Below are positions 8,974-17,932 of a stretch of DNA of 64,000 nucleotides, one piece after another; positions within the stretch are counted from its first letter, which is position 1; each line of letters begins with the position of its first letter. The notes beneath the pieces are model-generated. The model saw only the letters and a list, made by a program, of their open reading frames with translations, ran no database searches and had not been told where the DNA came from. A program made the translations under genes and the position numbers. Origin of the DNA: Escherichia coli (GTDB lineage Bacteria > Pseudomonadota > Gammaproteobacteria > Enterobacterales > Enterobacteriaceae); assembly GCF_036503815.1 (NCBI RefSeq), contig NZ_AP027764.1, positions 186,001 to 250,000 on the forward strand. Reading direction: 5' to 3'.

Positions 8974-9011
8974 ACTGAAGAATGCCAGGTGATTTTTGCA
9001 TCACCTGGCAT
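8974..9011 (-). terminator. Terminator downstream of yiaD
   Basis: The perfect 12-bp inverted repeat ATGCCAGGTGAT / ATCACCTGGCAT has a 6-nt loop and is followed on the minus strand by a T-rich tract. It lies just past the yiaD stop. Confidence 0.8.
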
Positions 9012-9019
9012 GAAAGGGA

Positions 9020-9679
9020 TTACAGCGGGCTTAAGGTAATTTCTACACGGCGGTTTTGCGCCTTACCTTCTGCGGTGCTGTTGCTGGCGATAGGGTTAGC
9101 CGGGCCAAGGCCCTGAGTACGGATGCGGCTGGCGTCCACGCCCTGGGTGATCAACGCGCTGGCAACGGAATCCGCACGCTGCTGGGAGAGACGCATGTTC
9201 AGGTCGTGACCACCCGTGCTGTCGGTATAACCAATCACGTTAACCGCCGTTTTCGGATACTCTTTCAGCACCATTGCCACGCCGGTTAGGGTGTTAGCGC
9301 CTGCCGGTTTCAGGGTCGCGCTGCTGCTGTCGAAGGTTACATTGTTCGGCATATTGAGGATAATGTTATCCCCGCTGCGGGTTACGCTAACACCAGTGCC
9401 GCGCATTTTGTCACGTAGCTTCGCTTCCTGCACATCCATGTAATAACCAACGCCGCCGCCCAGAGCTGCGCCTGCTGCTGCACCAATCAGCGCGCCTTTA
9501 CCGCGATCTTTCTTCGAAGAAGAGAGCGCACCAATACCCGCGCCAACGAGAGAGCCCAGACCTGCGCCGATAGCAGATTTACCTGCTTCGCGTTCGCCAG
9601 TGTAAGGGTTAGTTGTGCAGCCAGATACCGCCAGAGCGCCACTCACTACGGCGGCAATAAGATAAACACGTTTCTTCAT
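9020..9679 (-). CDS. yiaD: YiaD OmpA-domain outer membrane lipoprotein
   Basis: A 219-residue lipoprotein. The signal peptide ends at the lipobox AVSGC (Cys 21). A glycine-rich helical segment follows (about residues 38-80, GAGLGSLVGAGIGAL and similar) and may insert in the membrane. The C-terminal half is an OmpA-like peptidoglycan-binding domain with the conserved GYTDSTG and LSQQRADSV motifs. It is known as a multicopy suppressor of a bamD mutant, which links it to the outer membrane. The gene is monocistronic. Confidence 0.95.
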   Translation of the reverse strand: MKKRVYLIAAVVSGALAVSGCTTNPYTGEREAGKSAIGAGLGSLVGAGIGALSSSKKDRGKGALIGAAAGAALGGGVGYYMDVQEAKLRDKMRGTGVSVTRSGDNIILNMPNNVTFDSSSATLKPAGANTLTGVAMVLKEYPKTAVNVIGYTDSTGGHDLNMRLSQQRADSVASALITQGVDASRIRTQGLGPANPIASNSTAEGKAQNRRVEITLSPL

Positions 9680-9831
9680 TGTTAATCCTTAATAACCTTT
9701 TTATTCTTTGCCACGGGTTCCGTGGCGGGAGATTATGCCGCGTGAACATGAAGATTATTCCTGGGAATACTCGGAAATTTGTAAGTAATATTTAACTGCT
9801 CAATACATCTAATCTTTCAGGAGCCTTCGGT

Positions 9832-12165
9832 TTGGCCAACTCATCCTCACGTTATTCTGTTCTTACTGCCGCTCACTGGGGGCCCATGCTGGTTGAAACC
9901 GACGGCGAAACCGTGTTTAGCTCGCGTGGCGCGTTAGTCACAGAAATGAAAAACTCCTTGCAGAGTGCGGTTCGCGACCAGGTTCACAGCAAAACACGGG
10001 TACGATTTCCAATGGTGCGCAAGGGCTTTCTCGCGTCACCGGAAAACCCGCAAGGCATTCGCGGGCAGGATGAATTTGTTCGTGTGAGTTGGGATGAGGC
10101 GCTGGAGCTTATTCACCAACAACATAAACGTATTCGTGAGGCTTATGGTCCGGCATCGATTTTTGCTGGTTCCTACGGCTGGCGTTCAAACGGCGTGCTG
10201 CATAAGGCCTCGACATTATTACAACGCTATATGGCGCTGGCAGGCGGTTATACCGGGCATCTGGGGGATTATTCGACCGGTGCAGCACAGGCGATCATGC
10301 CGTATGTCGTGGGGGGCAGCGAAGTTTATCAACAGCAAACCAGTTGGCCGTTGGTATTGGAACATAGCGATGTCGTGGTGCTATGGAGTGCTAACCCACT
10401 CAATACGCTGAAAATTGCGTGGAATGCATCCGATGAGCAGGGGCTTTCTTACTTTTCCGCACTGCGTGACAGCGGGAAAAAGCTGATCTGCATTGATCCA
10501 ATGCGATCGGAAACCGTCGATTTCTTTGGCGATAAAATGGAGTGGGTGGCACCGCACATGGGCACCGATGTTGCGCTGATGCTGGGGATCGCCCATACGC
10601 TGGTGGAAAATGGCTGGCACGACGAAGCGTTTCTGGCGCGTTGCACCACAGGTTATGACGTCTTCGCCTCTTATTTGCTGGGCGAGAGTGACGGAATAGC
10701 GAAAAATGCCGAATGGGCGGCAGAGATTTGTGGGATTAACGCAGAGAAAATCCGCGAACTGGCGGCTATTTTTCATCAAAATACCACCATGCTGATGGCT
10801 GGCTGGGGAATGCAGCGCCAGCAGTTTGGTGAGCAAAAACACTGGATGATCGTCACCCTGGCAGCAATGTTAGGGCAAATCGGCACGCCTGGCGGGGGCT
10901 TTGGTCTTTCTTACCATTTTGCCAATGGTGGTAACCCTACGCGCCGCGCTGCGGTGCTTTCATCTATGCAGGGCAGCTTGCCAGGTGGCACCGATGCGGT
11001 AGATAAAATCCCCGTAGCCCGTATTGTTGAAGCTCTGGAAAACCCTGGCGGTGCATACCAACACAATGGCATGAACCGTCACTTCCCGGATATTCGTTTT
11101 ATCTGGTGGGCGGGCGGCGCCAACTTTACTCATCATCAGGATACCAATCGTCTGATTCGTGCCTGGCAAAAACCGGAGCTGGTGGTGATCTCCGAATGCT
11201 TCTGGACGGCAGCGGCGAAACACGCCGATATCGTCCTCCCTGCAACCACCTCGTTTGAGCGTAATGACCTCACCATGACCGGCGATTACAGTAATCAACA
11301 TCTGGTGCCGATGAAGCAAGTGGTGCCTCCACGTTATGAAGCGCGTAATGATTTTGATGTCTTTGCCGAGTTGAGTGAACGTTGGGAGAAGGGCGGCTAT
11401 GCGCGGTTTACGGAAGGAAAAAGTGAGCTGCAATGGCTGGAAACGTTTTATAACGTTGCACGGCAGCGCGGGGCAAGCCAGCAGGTTGAATTGCCGCCAT
11501 TTGCTGAGTTCTGGGAAGCCAACCAGTTAATTGAGATGCCGGAAAACCCGGACAGCGAGCGGTTTATTCGCTTCGCCGATTTTCGCCGCGATCCGCAGGC
11601 GCATCCATTAAAAACCGCCAGCGGCAAGATTGAAATCTTCTCGCAGCGTATTGCCGATTACGCTTATCCGGATTGCCCTGGGCATCCAATGTGGCTGGAG
11701 CCGGACGAATGGCAGGGCAATGCCGAACCGGAACAGTTGCAGGTACTTTCTGCTCATCCGGCACATCGTCTGCACAGCCAGCTGAATTACAGTTCTCTGC
11801 GCGAATTGTACGCGGTGGCAAATCGTGAGCCTGTCACCATTCATCCTGACGATGCCCAGGCGCGCGGCATACAAGATGGCGATATTGTTCGGTTGTGGAA
11901 CTCACGCGGGCAAATTCTTGCCGGAGCGGTCATTAGCGAGGGAATTAAACCTGGCGTGATTTGCATTCACGAAGGGGCATGGCCGGATCTGGATTTAACC
12001 GCTGACGGCATTTGTAAAAACGGCGCAGTGAATGTATTGACTAAAGACCTCCCCAGCTCGCGGCTGGGGAATGGTTGTGCGGGTAATACGGCGCTGGCAT
12101 GGCTGGAAAAATACAACGGTCCGGAACTAACACTTACAGCGTTTGAACCACCGGCCAGCTCATAA
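9832..12165 (+). CDS. bisC: Biotin sulfoxide reductase
   Basis: A 777-residue molybdopterin (bis-MGD) reductase of the DMSO/TMAO reductase family. It reduces biotin sulfoxide, and also methionine-S-sulfoxide, in the cytoplasm. There is no twin-arginine signal, consistent with a cytoplasmic enzyme. The sequence shows YGWRSNG near the molybdenum Ser region, the GWGMQRQQ segment, and a C-terminal molydopterin dinucleotide-binding domain. The best start is a TTG at 9832, preceded by AGGAG; the alternative ATG codons would remove conserved residues. The 3' end overlaps the convergent yiaC by 32 bases. Confidence 0.95.
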   Translation: MANSSSRYSVLTAAHWGPMLVETDGETVFSSRGALVTEMKNSLQSAVRDQVHSKTRVRFPMVRKGFLASPENPQGIRGQDEFVRVSWDEALELIHQQHKRIREAYGPASIFAGSYGWRSNGVLHKASTLLQRYMALAGGYTGHLGDYSTGAAQAIMPYVVGGSEVYQQQTSWPLVLEHSDVVVLWSANPLNTLKIAWNASDEQGLSYFSALRDSGKKLICIDPMRSETVDFFGDKMEWVAPHMGTDVALMLGIAHTLVENGWHDEAFLARCTTGYDVFASYLLGESDGIAKNAEWAAEICGINAEKIRELAAIFHQNTTMLMAGWGMQRQQFGEQKHWMIVTLAAMLGQIGTPGGGFGLSYHFANGGNPTRRAAVLSSMQGSLPGGTDAVDKIPVARIVEALENPGGAYQHNGMNRHFPDIRFIWWAGGANFTHHQDTNRLIRAWQKPELVVISECFWTAAAKHADIVLPATTSFERNDLTMTGDYSNQHLVPMKQVVPPRYEARNDFDVFAELSERWEKGGYARFTEGKSELQWLETFYNVARQRGASQQVELPPFAEFWEANQLIEMPENPDSERFIRFADFRRDPQAHPLKTASGKIEIFSQRIADYAYPDCPGHPMWLEPDEWQGNAEPEQLQVLSAHPAHRLHSQLNYSSLRELYAVANREPVTIHPDDAQARGIQDGDIVRLWNSRGQILAGAVISEGIKPGVICIHEGAWPDLDLTADGICKNGAVNVLTKDLPSSRLGNGCAGNTALAWLEKYNGPELTLTAFEPPASS

Positions 12166-12574
12166 TCCAGGTGGGTAGTTGGGTTTCATCCTGCCATGCG
12201 CAGTCGACAATGTGAAAACCCTGCGCATGGTAAAAATCTATCGCCGGTTGATTTTTTTGATAAACCTCCAGCATCAGATGGGGATGGCGCTGCTGCACAT
12301 ACTGCATTAGCGCCTTACCAATACCGCGTCTGACGGCCTTCGGTGCGACAAACATTGCAGCCAGAAATCGGCCTTCCATAATGCTGACAAAACCGAGAAG
12401 CTTACCGTCTTCTTCCCAGACCCAGTTTTGCGCGTTGGCAAGATAGGCATCCCGCACCAGCGGAATGCAATCACGCCAGTAATTCGCTTTTATAAAGGGA
12501 TGCCCCCAGGTTGTACTTTCCAGCCACAATTCGAGGATCGCGGGGAGTTCTGAACGTTGCGCTTCCCGAATCAT
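12134..12574 (-). CDS. yiaC: YiaC GNAT N-acetyltransferase
   Basis: A 146-residue GNAT-fold protein. The acetyl-CoA site appears as RRGIGKALMQY (about residues 83-93), and the C-terminal half carries the typical YQKNQPAIDFYHAQGF segment. In E. coli, YiaC acts as a protein lysine acetyltransferase. Its ATG overlaps the stop of tag by four bases (ATGA type), so the two are translationally coupled in one operon. The 3' end overlaps bisC on the opposite strand. Confidence 0.93.
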   Translation of the reverse strand: MIREAQRSELPAILELWLESTTWGHPFIKANYWRDCIPLVRDAYLANAQNWVWEEDGKLLGFVSIMEGRFLAAMFVAPKAVRRGIGKALMQYVQQRHPHLMLEVYQKNQPAIDFYHAQGFHIVDCAWQDETQLPTWIMSWPVVQTL

Positions 12575-13134
12575 GGTTTATTTCCCGGATAGCAACAGCA
12601 GCCAACCACATGATCATTCACCAGCCCACATGCCTGCATAAAGGAGTAACAGATTGTGGTACCAACAAACTTAAAACCACGCTTTTTCAGGGCTTTAGAT
12701 AGAGCGTCGGAGGCGGGCGTAGATGTAGGGATTTCGCTCAACGTTGTGGCTTGTGTCACCTGTGGTTGATGATTGACAAACGACCAAACAAAGTCGGCAA
12801 ACGGTTCGCCGTTCTGTTCCATTTGCAGGTACGCTCGCGCATTGCCAATAATTGCCTGAATTTTCCCGCGATGTCGGATAATCCCGGCGTCCTGTACCAG
12901 TCTTTCGACATCCTCTTCCTGCATTGCAGCCACCTTCACCGGATCGAACTGATGAAAGCAGGCGCGATAGTTTTCGCGTTTTTTGAGGACGGTGATCCAC
13001 GATAACCCTGCTTGTTGCCCTTCAAGACAGATCATTTCGAACAGTTTTTTACTGTCAGTTTCAGGCACGCCCCACTCATTATCATGGTAGGCAATATAAA
13101 GCGGGTCCTGACTCACCCAGCCGCAACGTTCCAT
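12571..13134 (-). CDS. tag: 3-methyladenine DNA glycosylase I
   Basis: A 187-residue DNA repair enzyme that excises 3-methyladenine in base excision repair. The N-terminus MERCGW and the C-terminus (DHVVGCCCYPG) carry the Cys and His residues of its zinc site. The helix-hairpin-helix core with VQDAGIIRHRGKIQA is present. The frame is open 79 codons further upstream, but the start at 13134 gives the known protein. It is the first gene of the tag-yiaC operon. Confidence 0.96.
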   Translation of the reverse strand: MERCGWVSQDPLYIAYHDNEWGVPETDSKKLFEMICLEGQQAGLSWITVLKKRENYRACFHQFDPVKVAAMQEEDVERLVQDAGIIRHRGKIQAIIGNARAYLQMEQNGEPFADFVWSFVNHQPQVTQATTLSEIPTSTPASDALSKALKKRGFKFVGTTICYSFMQACGLVNDHVVGCCCYPGNKP

Positions 13135-13291
13135 ACTTTCCCTCGCTATGTACCCGATCGTAAAAATTTCAGCCGCTTTTCTTGACGCATCGGTGAAAAA
13201 GTCAATATTTAATACAGGGCTACTATGCCCGATATCCTTCATACAATGACAATAATATTGCCGAATTCGGCTCTTCCCTGGAGTCGTGTTA

Positions 13292-13990
13292 ATGATCATA
13301 AAAAAAAGCGGTGGTCGCTGGCAGTTAAGCCTGCTGGCGAGCGTGGTAATCAGTGCCTTTTTTCTCAACACAGCTTACGCCTGGCAACAAGAATATATCG
13401 TTGATACGCAACCCGGACATTCCACAGAGCGCTACACCTGGGATAGCGATCATCAACCTGATTACAACGATATTCTGTCGCAACGTATTCAAAGTAGCCA
13501 AAGGGCGCTGGGACTGGAAGTCAATCTGGCGGAAGAAACCCCTGTGGATGTGACCAGCAGTATGAGTATGGGCTGGAATTTTCCTTTATATGAACAGGTT
13601 ACAACCGGCCCGGTCGCGGCATTACATTACGATGGTACAACCACCTCGATGTATAACGAGTTTGGCGACAGTACTACTACACTGACCGATCCGTTATGGC
13701 ATGCCAGCGTGAGTACCTTAGGCTGGCGTGTTGACTCCCGGCTTGGCGATCTCCGGCCCTGGGCGCAAATCAGCTATAACCAGCAATTTGGCGAGAATAT
13801 CTGGAAGGCGCAATCAGGCTTAAGCCGGATGACGGCGACAAACCAGAACGGCAACTGGCTGGATGTCACGGTAGGTGCTGATATGTTGCTCAATCAAAAT
13901 ATTGCCGCCTACGCTGCGTTATCTCAGGCAGAAAATACCACGAACAATAATGACTATCTGTATACGATGGGGGTTAGCGCCAGATTTTAA
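13292..13990 (+). CDS. yhjY: YhjY outer membrane beta-barrel protein
   Basis: A 232-residue protein with an N-terminal signal peptide (LLASVVISAFFLNTAYA, cleavage near residue 28). The rest is rich in alternating beta strands and ends in a terminal Phe, typical of Bam-assembled outer membrane barrels. It is annotated as an autotransporter-like or lipase-related barrel, but no enzymatic triad is visible. A GTG lies at 13286. I prefer the ATG at 13292 because GGAG sits nine bases before it. Monocistronic. Confidence 0.85.
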   Translation: MIIKKSGGRWQLSLLASVVISAFFLNTAYAWQQEYIVDTQPGHSTERYTWDSDHQPDYNDILSQRIQSSQRALGLEVNLAEETPVDVTSSMSMGWNFPLYEQVTTGPVAALHYDGTTTSMYNEFGDSTTTLTDPLWHASVSTLGWRVDSRLGDLRPWAQISYNQQFGENIWKAQSGLSRMTATNQNGNWLDVTVGADMLLNQNIAAYAALSQAENTTNNNDYLYTMGVSARF

Positions 13991-14104
13991 CGTTATAGAA
14001 ACAATTGAAACCCATAAATAACAACTAATGTGGCGATAGTGGGGACTAACTTACTAAATAATAAATTTGGTGAATAATTGTCGAGTCATTCATTCCTGAA
14101 CTAA

Positions 14105-14135
14105 TGCATTTCATTCCGTTCTGATAGCATTTCAT
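14105..14135 (+). promoter_or_regulatory. YpdB-type operator upstream of yhjX
   Basis: Two direct repeats, TGCATTTCAT (14105-14114) and AGCATTTCAT (14126-14135), are separated by exactly 11 bases. This is the arrangement described for the response regulator YpdB (consensus GGCATTTCAT, N11 spacing), which activates yhjX when pyruvate is sensed by YpdA. Confidence 0.85.
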
Positions 14136-14218
14136 GCCGTTTTTCCCCAGGCATAAAGTGCACTTCGTTATGGTTGTCAGCAGAGATTTTTCCTTTTTAT
14201 TACTGCAGGAATACTGCC

Positions 14219-15427
14219 ATGACACCTTCAAATTATCAGCGTACTCGCTGGCTGACACTCATTGGTACTATCATTACCCAGTTTGCCCTGGGGTCGGTTT
14301 ATACCTGGAGTCTGTTTAACGGCGCGCTTTCTGCCAAGCTGGGGGCTCCGGTAAGCCAGGTTGCTTTCTCTTTCGGCTTGTTAAGTCTGGGGCTGGCAAT
14401 TTCGTCTTCTGTTGCGGGCAAATTGCAAGAACGTTTTGGTGTTAAACGCGTCACTATGGCTTCCGGCATTTTGCTGGGATTAGGTTTCTTCCTGACAGCA
14501 CATTCCAACAACCTGATGATGCTGTGGTTAAGCGCCGGTGTGTTGGTTGGTCTGGCGGATGGTGCGGGTTACCTGTTGACGCTCTCTAACTGCGTGAAGT
14601 GGTTCCCGGAGCGTAAGGGACTCATCTCTGCTTTCGCTATTGGTTCTTATGGACTTGGTAGTCTGGGTTTCAAATTTATCGATACGCAACTGTTGGAAAC
14701 GGTCGGTCTGGAAAAAACCTTTGTTATTTGGGGCGCGATTGTACTGGTGATGATTATCTTTGGCGCAACGTTAATGAAAGATGCGCCGAAACAGGAAGTG
14801 AAAACCAGCAATGGTGTGGTGGAGAAGGATTACACGCTGGCAGAGTCGATGCGTAAACCGCAGTACTGGATGTTAGCAGTTATGTTCCTGACTGCCTGCA
14901 TGAGTGGCCTGTATGTGATTGGCGTGGCGAAAGATATCGCTCAAAGTCTGGCGCATCTTGATGCAATTTCCGCAGCCAATGCTGTGACGGTTATTTCCAT
15001 CGCCAACCTTTCTGGTCGTCTGGTGCTGGGCATTCTGTCTGACAAAATCGCCCGTATCCGTGTTATCACCATTGGTCAGGTCATTTCGCTGGTGGGCATG
15101 GCGGCCCTGCTGTTTGCACCATTGAATGCAGTGACGTTCTTTGCAGCGATTGCCTGCGTGGCATTTAACTTCGGCGGCACTATCACTGTGTTCCCGTCAC
15201 TGGTCAGTGAGTTCTTCGGCCTAAATAATCTGGCAAAAAACTACGGTGTGATTTACCTCGGTTTCGGTATCGGCAGCATTTGTGGTTCGATTATCGCTTC
15301 ACTGTTTGGCGGATTCTATGTGACATTCTACGTGATTTTCGCCCTGCTGATTCTGTCACTGGCGCTTTCTACGACGATTCGCCAGCCAGAGCAGAAAATG
15401 TTGCGTGAGGCGCATGGCTCCCTTTAA
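14219..15427 (+). CDS. yhjX: YhjX pyruvate transporter (MFS, OFA family)
   Basis: A 402-residue major facilitator protein with twelve predicted membrane helices, of the oxalate/formate antiporter (OFA) subfamily. It is the target of the YpdAB two-component system and has been implicated in pyruvate uptake. The N-terminal helix ends in FALGSVYTWSLFNG, and the MFS loop motif appears as GKLQERFGVKR (about residues 67-77). The frame is open upstream, but the ATG at 14219 gives the known start MTPSNYQRTRW. The YpdB direct repeats lie 84 bases upstream, and a terminator follows. Confidence 0.95.
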   Translation: MTPSNYQRTRWLTLIGTIITQFALGSVYTWSLFNGALSAKLGAPVSQVAFSFGLLSLGLAISSSVAGKLQERFGVKRVTMASGILLGLGFFLTAHSNNLMMLWLSAGVLVGLADGAGYLLTLSNCVKWFPERKGLISAFAIGSYGLGSLGFKFIDTQLLETVGLEKTFVIWGAIVLVMIIFGATLMKDAPKQEVKTSNGVVEKDYTLAESMRKPQYWMLAVMFLTACMSGLYVIGVAKDIAQSLAHLDAISAANAVTVISIANLSGRLVLGILSDKIARIRVITIGQVISLVGMAALLFAPLNAVTFFAAIACVAFNFGGTITVFPSLVSEFFGLNNLAKNYGVIYLGFGIGSICGSIIASLFGGFYVTFYVIFALLILSLALSTTIRQPEQKMLREAHGSL

Positions 15428-15511
15428 TGACCTGCCGCGAGCTACTGGGCTTTAGCCTTAGTGTGAATCAAACGCTTCAACGCAATGTATAAACAATGAC
15501 GCGTAAAATTT

Positions 15512-15535
15512 GGGCCAGTGAACTGGCCCTTTTTA
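15512..15535 (+). terminator. Terminator of yhjX
   Basis: GGGCCAGT pairs with ACTGGCCC around AG? spacing of two bases, followed by TTTTT. It lies 85 bases after the yhjX stop. Confidence 0.8.
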
Positions 15536-15750
15536 CTGCTTTTTGTAACGCTATAGTCTCTTTTCAAACTTGCATTTTTGTAAATTTGTGCTTCATGCAC
15601 ACTCTTTCCCCACACTTTTTCCCTTTGCTGTGGTCTACTTATTCGCGCGTGTAGATTTTACTTATCTGACTACCTCCGCACTTTTCCCCTGCCGGGCCTG
15701 AAAAGCCACTAAGCAGGGTGTTATCACCTGTTTGTCCAGGGTTTGTTTGC
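15536..15750 (+). promoter_or_regulatory. eptB upstream region
   Basis: These 215 bases hold the eptB promoter and leader. A small palindrome (GTGCTTCATGCAC near 15588) and a T-rich stretch are visible. eptB is known to be driven by sigma E and repressed by the small RNA MgrR through its leader. I could not assign the exact promoter or pairing site by eye. Confidence 0.45.
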
Positions 15751-17442
15751 ATGAGATACATCAAATCGATTACACAGCAGAAGCTGAGCTTTTTGCTTGC
15801 AATCTATATTGGCCTTTTTATGAATGGCGCGGTTTTTTACCGCCGCTTCGGCAGCTATGCGCACGATTTTACCGTCTGGAAAGGCGTTTCTGCTGTTGTT
15901 GAACTGGTCGCTACCGTACTGGTGACCTTCTTTTTACTGCGTCTGCTTTCGCTGTTTGGCCGCCGCAGCTGGCGAATTCTGGCATCGCTGGTGGTGCTCT
16001 TTTCTGCAGGTGCCAGCTATTACATGACTTTCCTTAATGTGGTCATAGGTTATGGCATCATCGCATCCGTCATGACCACCGATATCGACCTGTCAAAAGA
16101 AGTTGTTGGTCTGAACTTTATTCTCTGGTTAATCGCCGTAAGCGCATTACCTCTTATCCTTATCTGGAATAACCGCTGTCGCTACACCTTGCTCCGACAA
16201 CTGCGAACCCCAGGGCAACGTATTCGGAGTCTGGCGGTCGTCGTACTGGCAGGTATTATGGTTTGGGCACCGATTCGTTTGCTGGATATCCAGCAGAAGA
16301 AAGTGGAGAGGGCGACAGGTGTTGATTTGCCGAGTTATGGTGGCGTTGTCGCGAACTCTTATCTGCCATCAAACTGGCTTTCGGCGTTAGGTCTTTATGC
16401 CTGGGCGCGGGTCGATGAATCTTCCGATAACAATTCTCTCCTTAACCCTGCGAAGAAGTTTACGTACCAGGCTCCACAAAACGTTGATGATACATATGTC
16501 GTTTTCATTATTGGTGAAACCACGCGCTGGGATCATATGGGCATTTTCGGCTATGAACGCAATACCACACCGAAACTGGCTCAGGAGAAAAATCTGGCGG
16601 CGTTTCGTGGCTATTCTTGTGACACGGCGACCAAACTTTCTCTGCGTTGCATGTTTGTGCGTCAGGGTGGAGCAGAAGATAATCCGCAGCGCACATTAAA
16701 AGAACAGAACATTTTCGCGGTATTGAAGCAGTTAGGATTCAGTTCTGATCTCTACGCTATGCAAAGCGAAATGTGGTTCTACAGCAATACGATGGCGGAC
16801 AATATTGCTTATCGTGAGCAGATTGGTGCGGAACCGCGTAACAGCGGCAAGCCGGTAGATGATATGTTGCTGGTAGACGAAATGCAGCAATCGCTGGGGC
16901 GTAACCCGGATGGTAAGCATCTGATCATTCTGCATACCAAGGGGTCGCACTTTAACTACACCCAGCGTTACCCGCGCAGCTTTGCGCAGTGGAAGCCAGA
17001 ATGTATTGGTGTTGATAGCGGCTGTACCAAAGCGCAGATGATCAACTCCTACGACAACTCGGTGACCTATGTGGATCACTTTATTTCCAGCGTGATTGAT
17101 CAGGTTCGCGATAAGAAAGCGATTGTGTTCTACGCAGCTGACCACGGTGAGTCAATTAATGAACGCGAGCACCTGCACGGCACACCGCGTGAACTGGCAC
17201 CGCCGGAGCAGTTCCGCGTACCGATGATGGTCTGGATGTCGGATAAATATCTGGAAAATCCAGCCAACGCGCAGGCATTTGCGCAGCTGAAAAAAGAAGC
17301 CGACATGAAAGTGCCACGCCGTCACGTAGAGCTGTACGACACCATCATGGGTTGTCTTGGCTATACTTCACCGGACGGTGGTATTAACGAAAACAACAAC
17401 TGGTGCCACATCCCGCAGGCAAAAGAGGCAGCGGCTAACTAA
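15751..17442 (+). CDS. eptB: EptB Kdo phosphoethanolamine transferase
   Basis: A 563-residue inner membrane enzyme that moves phosphoethanolamine from phosphatidylethanolamine to the outer Kdo sugar of lipopolysaccharide. About five N-terminal membrane helices precede a periplasmic alkaline-phosphatase-fold domain. The catalytic Thr lies in GETTRWDH (near residues 255-262), and the metal ligands include DHGE (464-467). Paired Cys residues in the periplasmic domain would form disulfides. I chose the ATG at 15751, which gives the family start MRYIKSITQQK, over earlier in-frame codons. Monocistronic. Confidence 0.95.
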   Translation: MRYIKSITQQKLSFLLAIYIGLFMNGAVFYRRFGSYAHDFTVWKGVSAVVELVATVLVTFFLLRLLSLFGRRSWRILASLVVLFSAGASYYMTFLNVVIGYGIIASVMTTDIDLSKEVVGLNFILWLIAVSALPLILIWNNRCRYTLLRQLRTPGQRIRSLAVVVLAGIMVWAPIRLLDIQQKKVERATGVDLPSYGGVVANSYLPSNWLSALGLYAWARVDESSDNNSLLNPAKKFTYQAPQNVDDTYVVFIIGETTRWDHMGIFGYERNTTPKLAQEKNLAAFRGYSCDTATKLSLRCMFVRQGGAEDNPQRTLKEQNIFAVLKQLGFSSDLYAMQSEMWFYSNTMADNIAYREQIGAEPRNSGKPVDDMLLVDEMQQSLGRNPDGKHLIILHTKGSHFNYTQRYPRSFAQWKPECIGVDSGCTKAQMINSYDNSVTYVDHFISSVIDQVRDKKAIVFYAADHGESINEREHLHGTPRELAPPEQFRVPMMVWMSDKYLENPANAQAFAQLKKEADMKVPRRHVELYDTIMGCLGYTSPDGGINENNNWCHIPQAKEAAAN

Positions 17443-17492
17443 GAAGCCTGCTGACTTTCTCGCCGATCAAAAGGCATTTTGCTATTAAGGGA

Positions 17493-17521
17493 TTGACGAG
17501 GGCGTATCTGCGCAGTAAGAT
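17493..17521 (+). promoter_or_regulatory. proK promoter
   Basis: The -35 TTGACG (17493-17498) and -10 TAAGAT (17516-17521) are spaced 17 bases. A GC-rich discriminator (GCGCCCCGC) follows, as expected for a stringently controlled tRNA promoter. The tRNA begins 12 bases after the -10. Confidence 0.85.
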
Positions 17522-17533
17522 GCGCCCCGCATT

Positions 17534-17610
<77 letters not shown>

Positions 17611-17616
17611 AATTCG

Positions 17617-17645
17617 AAAAGCCTGCTCAGCGAGCAGGCTTTTTT
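17617..17645 (+). terminator. Terminator of proK
   Basis: GCCTGCTC (17621-17628) pairs with GAGCAGGC (17632-17639), extended by A-T pairs and followed by a run of T. Confidence 0.88.
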
Positions 17646-17660
17646 GCATTTGAAGCCCAT

Positions 17661-17778
17661 GAGGATGAGAACCTCCGGGGGCGGGGAGGTTCGACTCGAG
17701 CGAAGCGAGAGAACGTTGCGCCAGCAACGGCCCGCAGGGCGAGCCACGAAGTGGCGAGTAATCCTCTATCACCGACCA
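17661..17778 (+). repeat. tRNA-associated repeat, copy A (118 nt)
   Basis: This unit begins GAGGATGAGAACCTCC and ends with CGAGTAATCCTCTATCACCGACCA, whose last part repeats the 3' end of tRNA-Pro including CCA. It is largely shared with copy B at 17829-17932. The layout resembles the rtT-type repeats behind tyrT, where each unit also ends in a tRNA 3' fragment. It contains several small inverted repeats and no protein-coding signal. Confidence 0.75.
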
Positions 17779-17785
17779 ATTTAGA

Positions 17786-17811
17786 AAAACCAGCCTACGG
17801 GCTGGTTTTTT
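17786..17811 (+). terminator. Terminator-like hairpin between the two tRNA-associated repeats
   Basis: AACCAGCC (17788-17795) pairs with GGCTGGTT (17800-17807), followed by TTTT. It copies the position of the proK terminator relative to the CCA end, so it looks like part of the duplicated module. Confidence 0.75.
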
Positions 17812-17828
17812 GCTTTCTGCGACCTGAA

Positions 17829-17932
17829 GAGGATAAGAACCTCCGGGGGCAGGGAGGTTCGACTCGAGCAAAGCGAGAGAACGTTGTGGCAGCAACGGCC
17901 CGCAGTGGCGAGTAATCCTCTGGCACCGACCA
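17829..17932 (+). repeat. tRNA-associated repeat, copy B (104 nt)
   Basis: This matches copy A closely but lacks 14 bases in the middle (around 17905). It ends in CCTCTGGCACCGACCA, again the tRNA-Pro 3' end with two changes. No T-run hairpin follows this copy. Confidence 0.75.
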
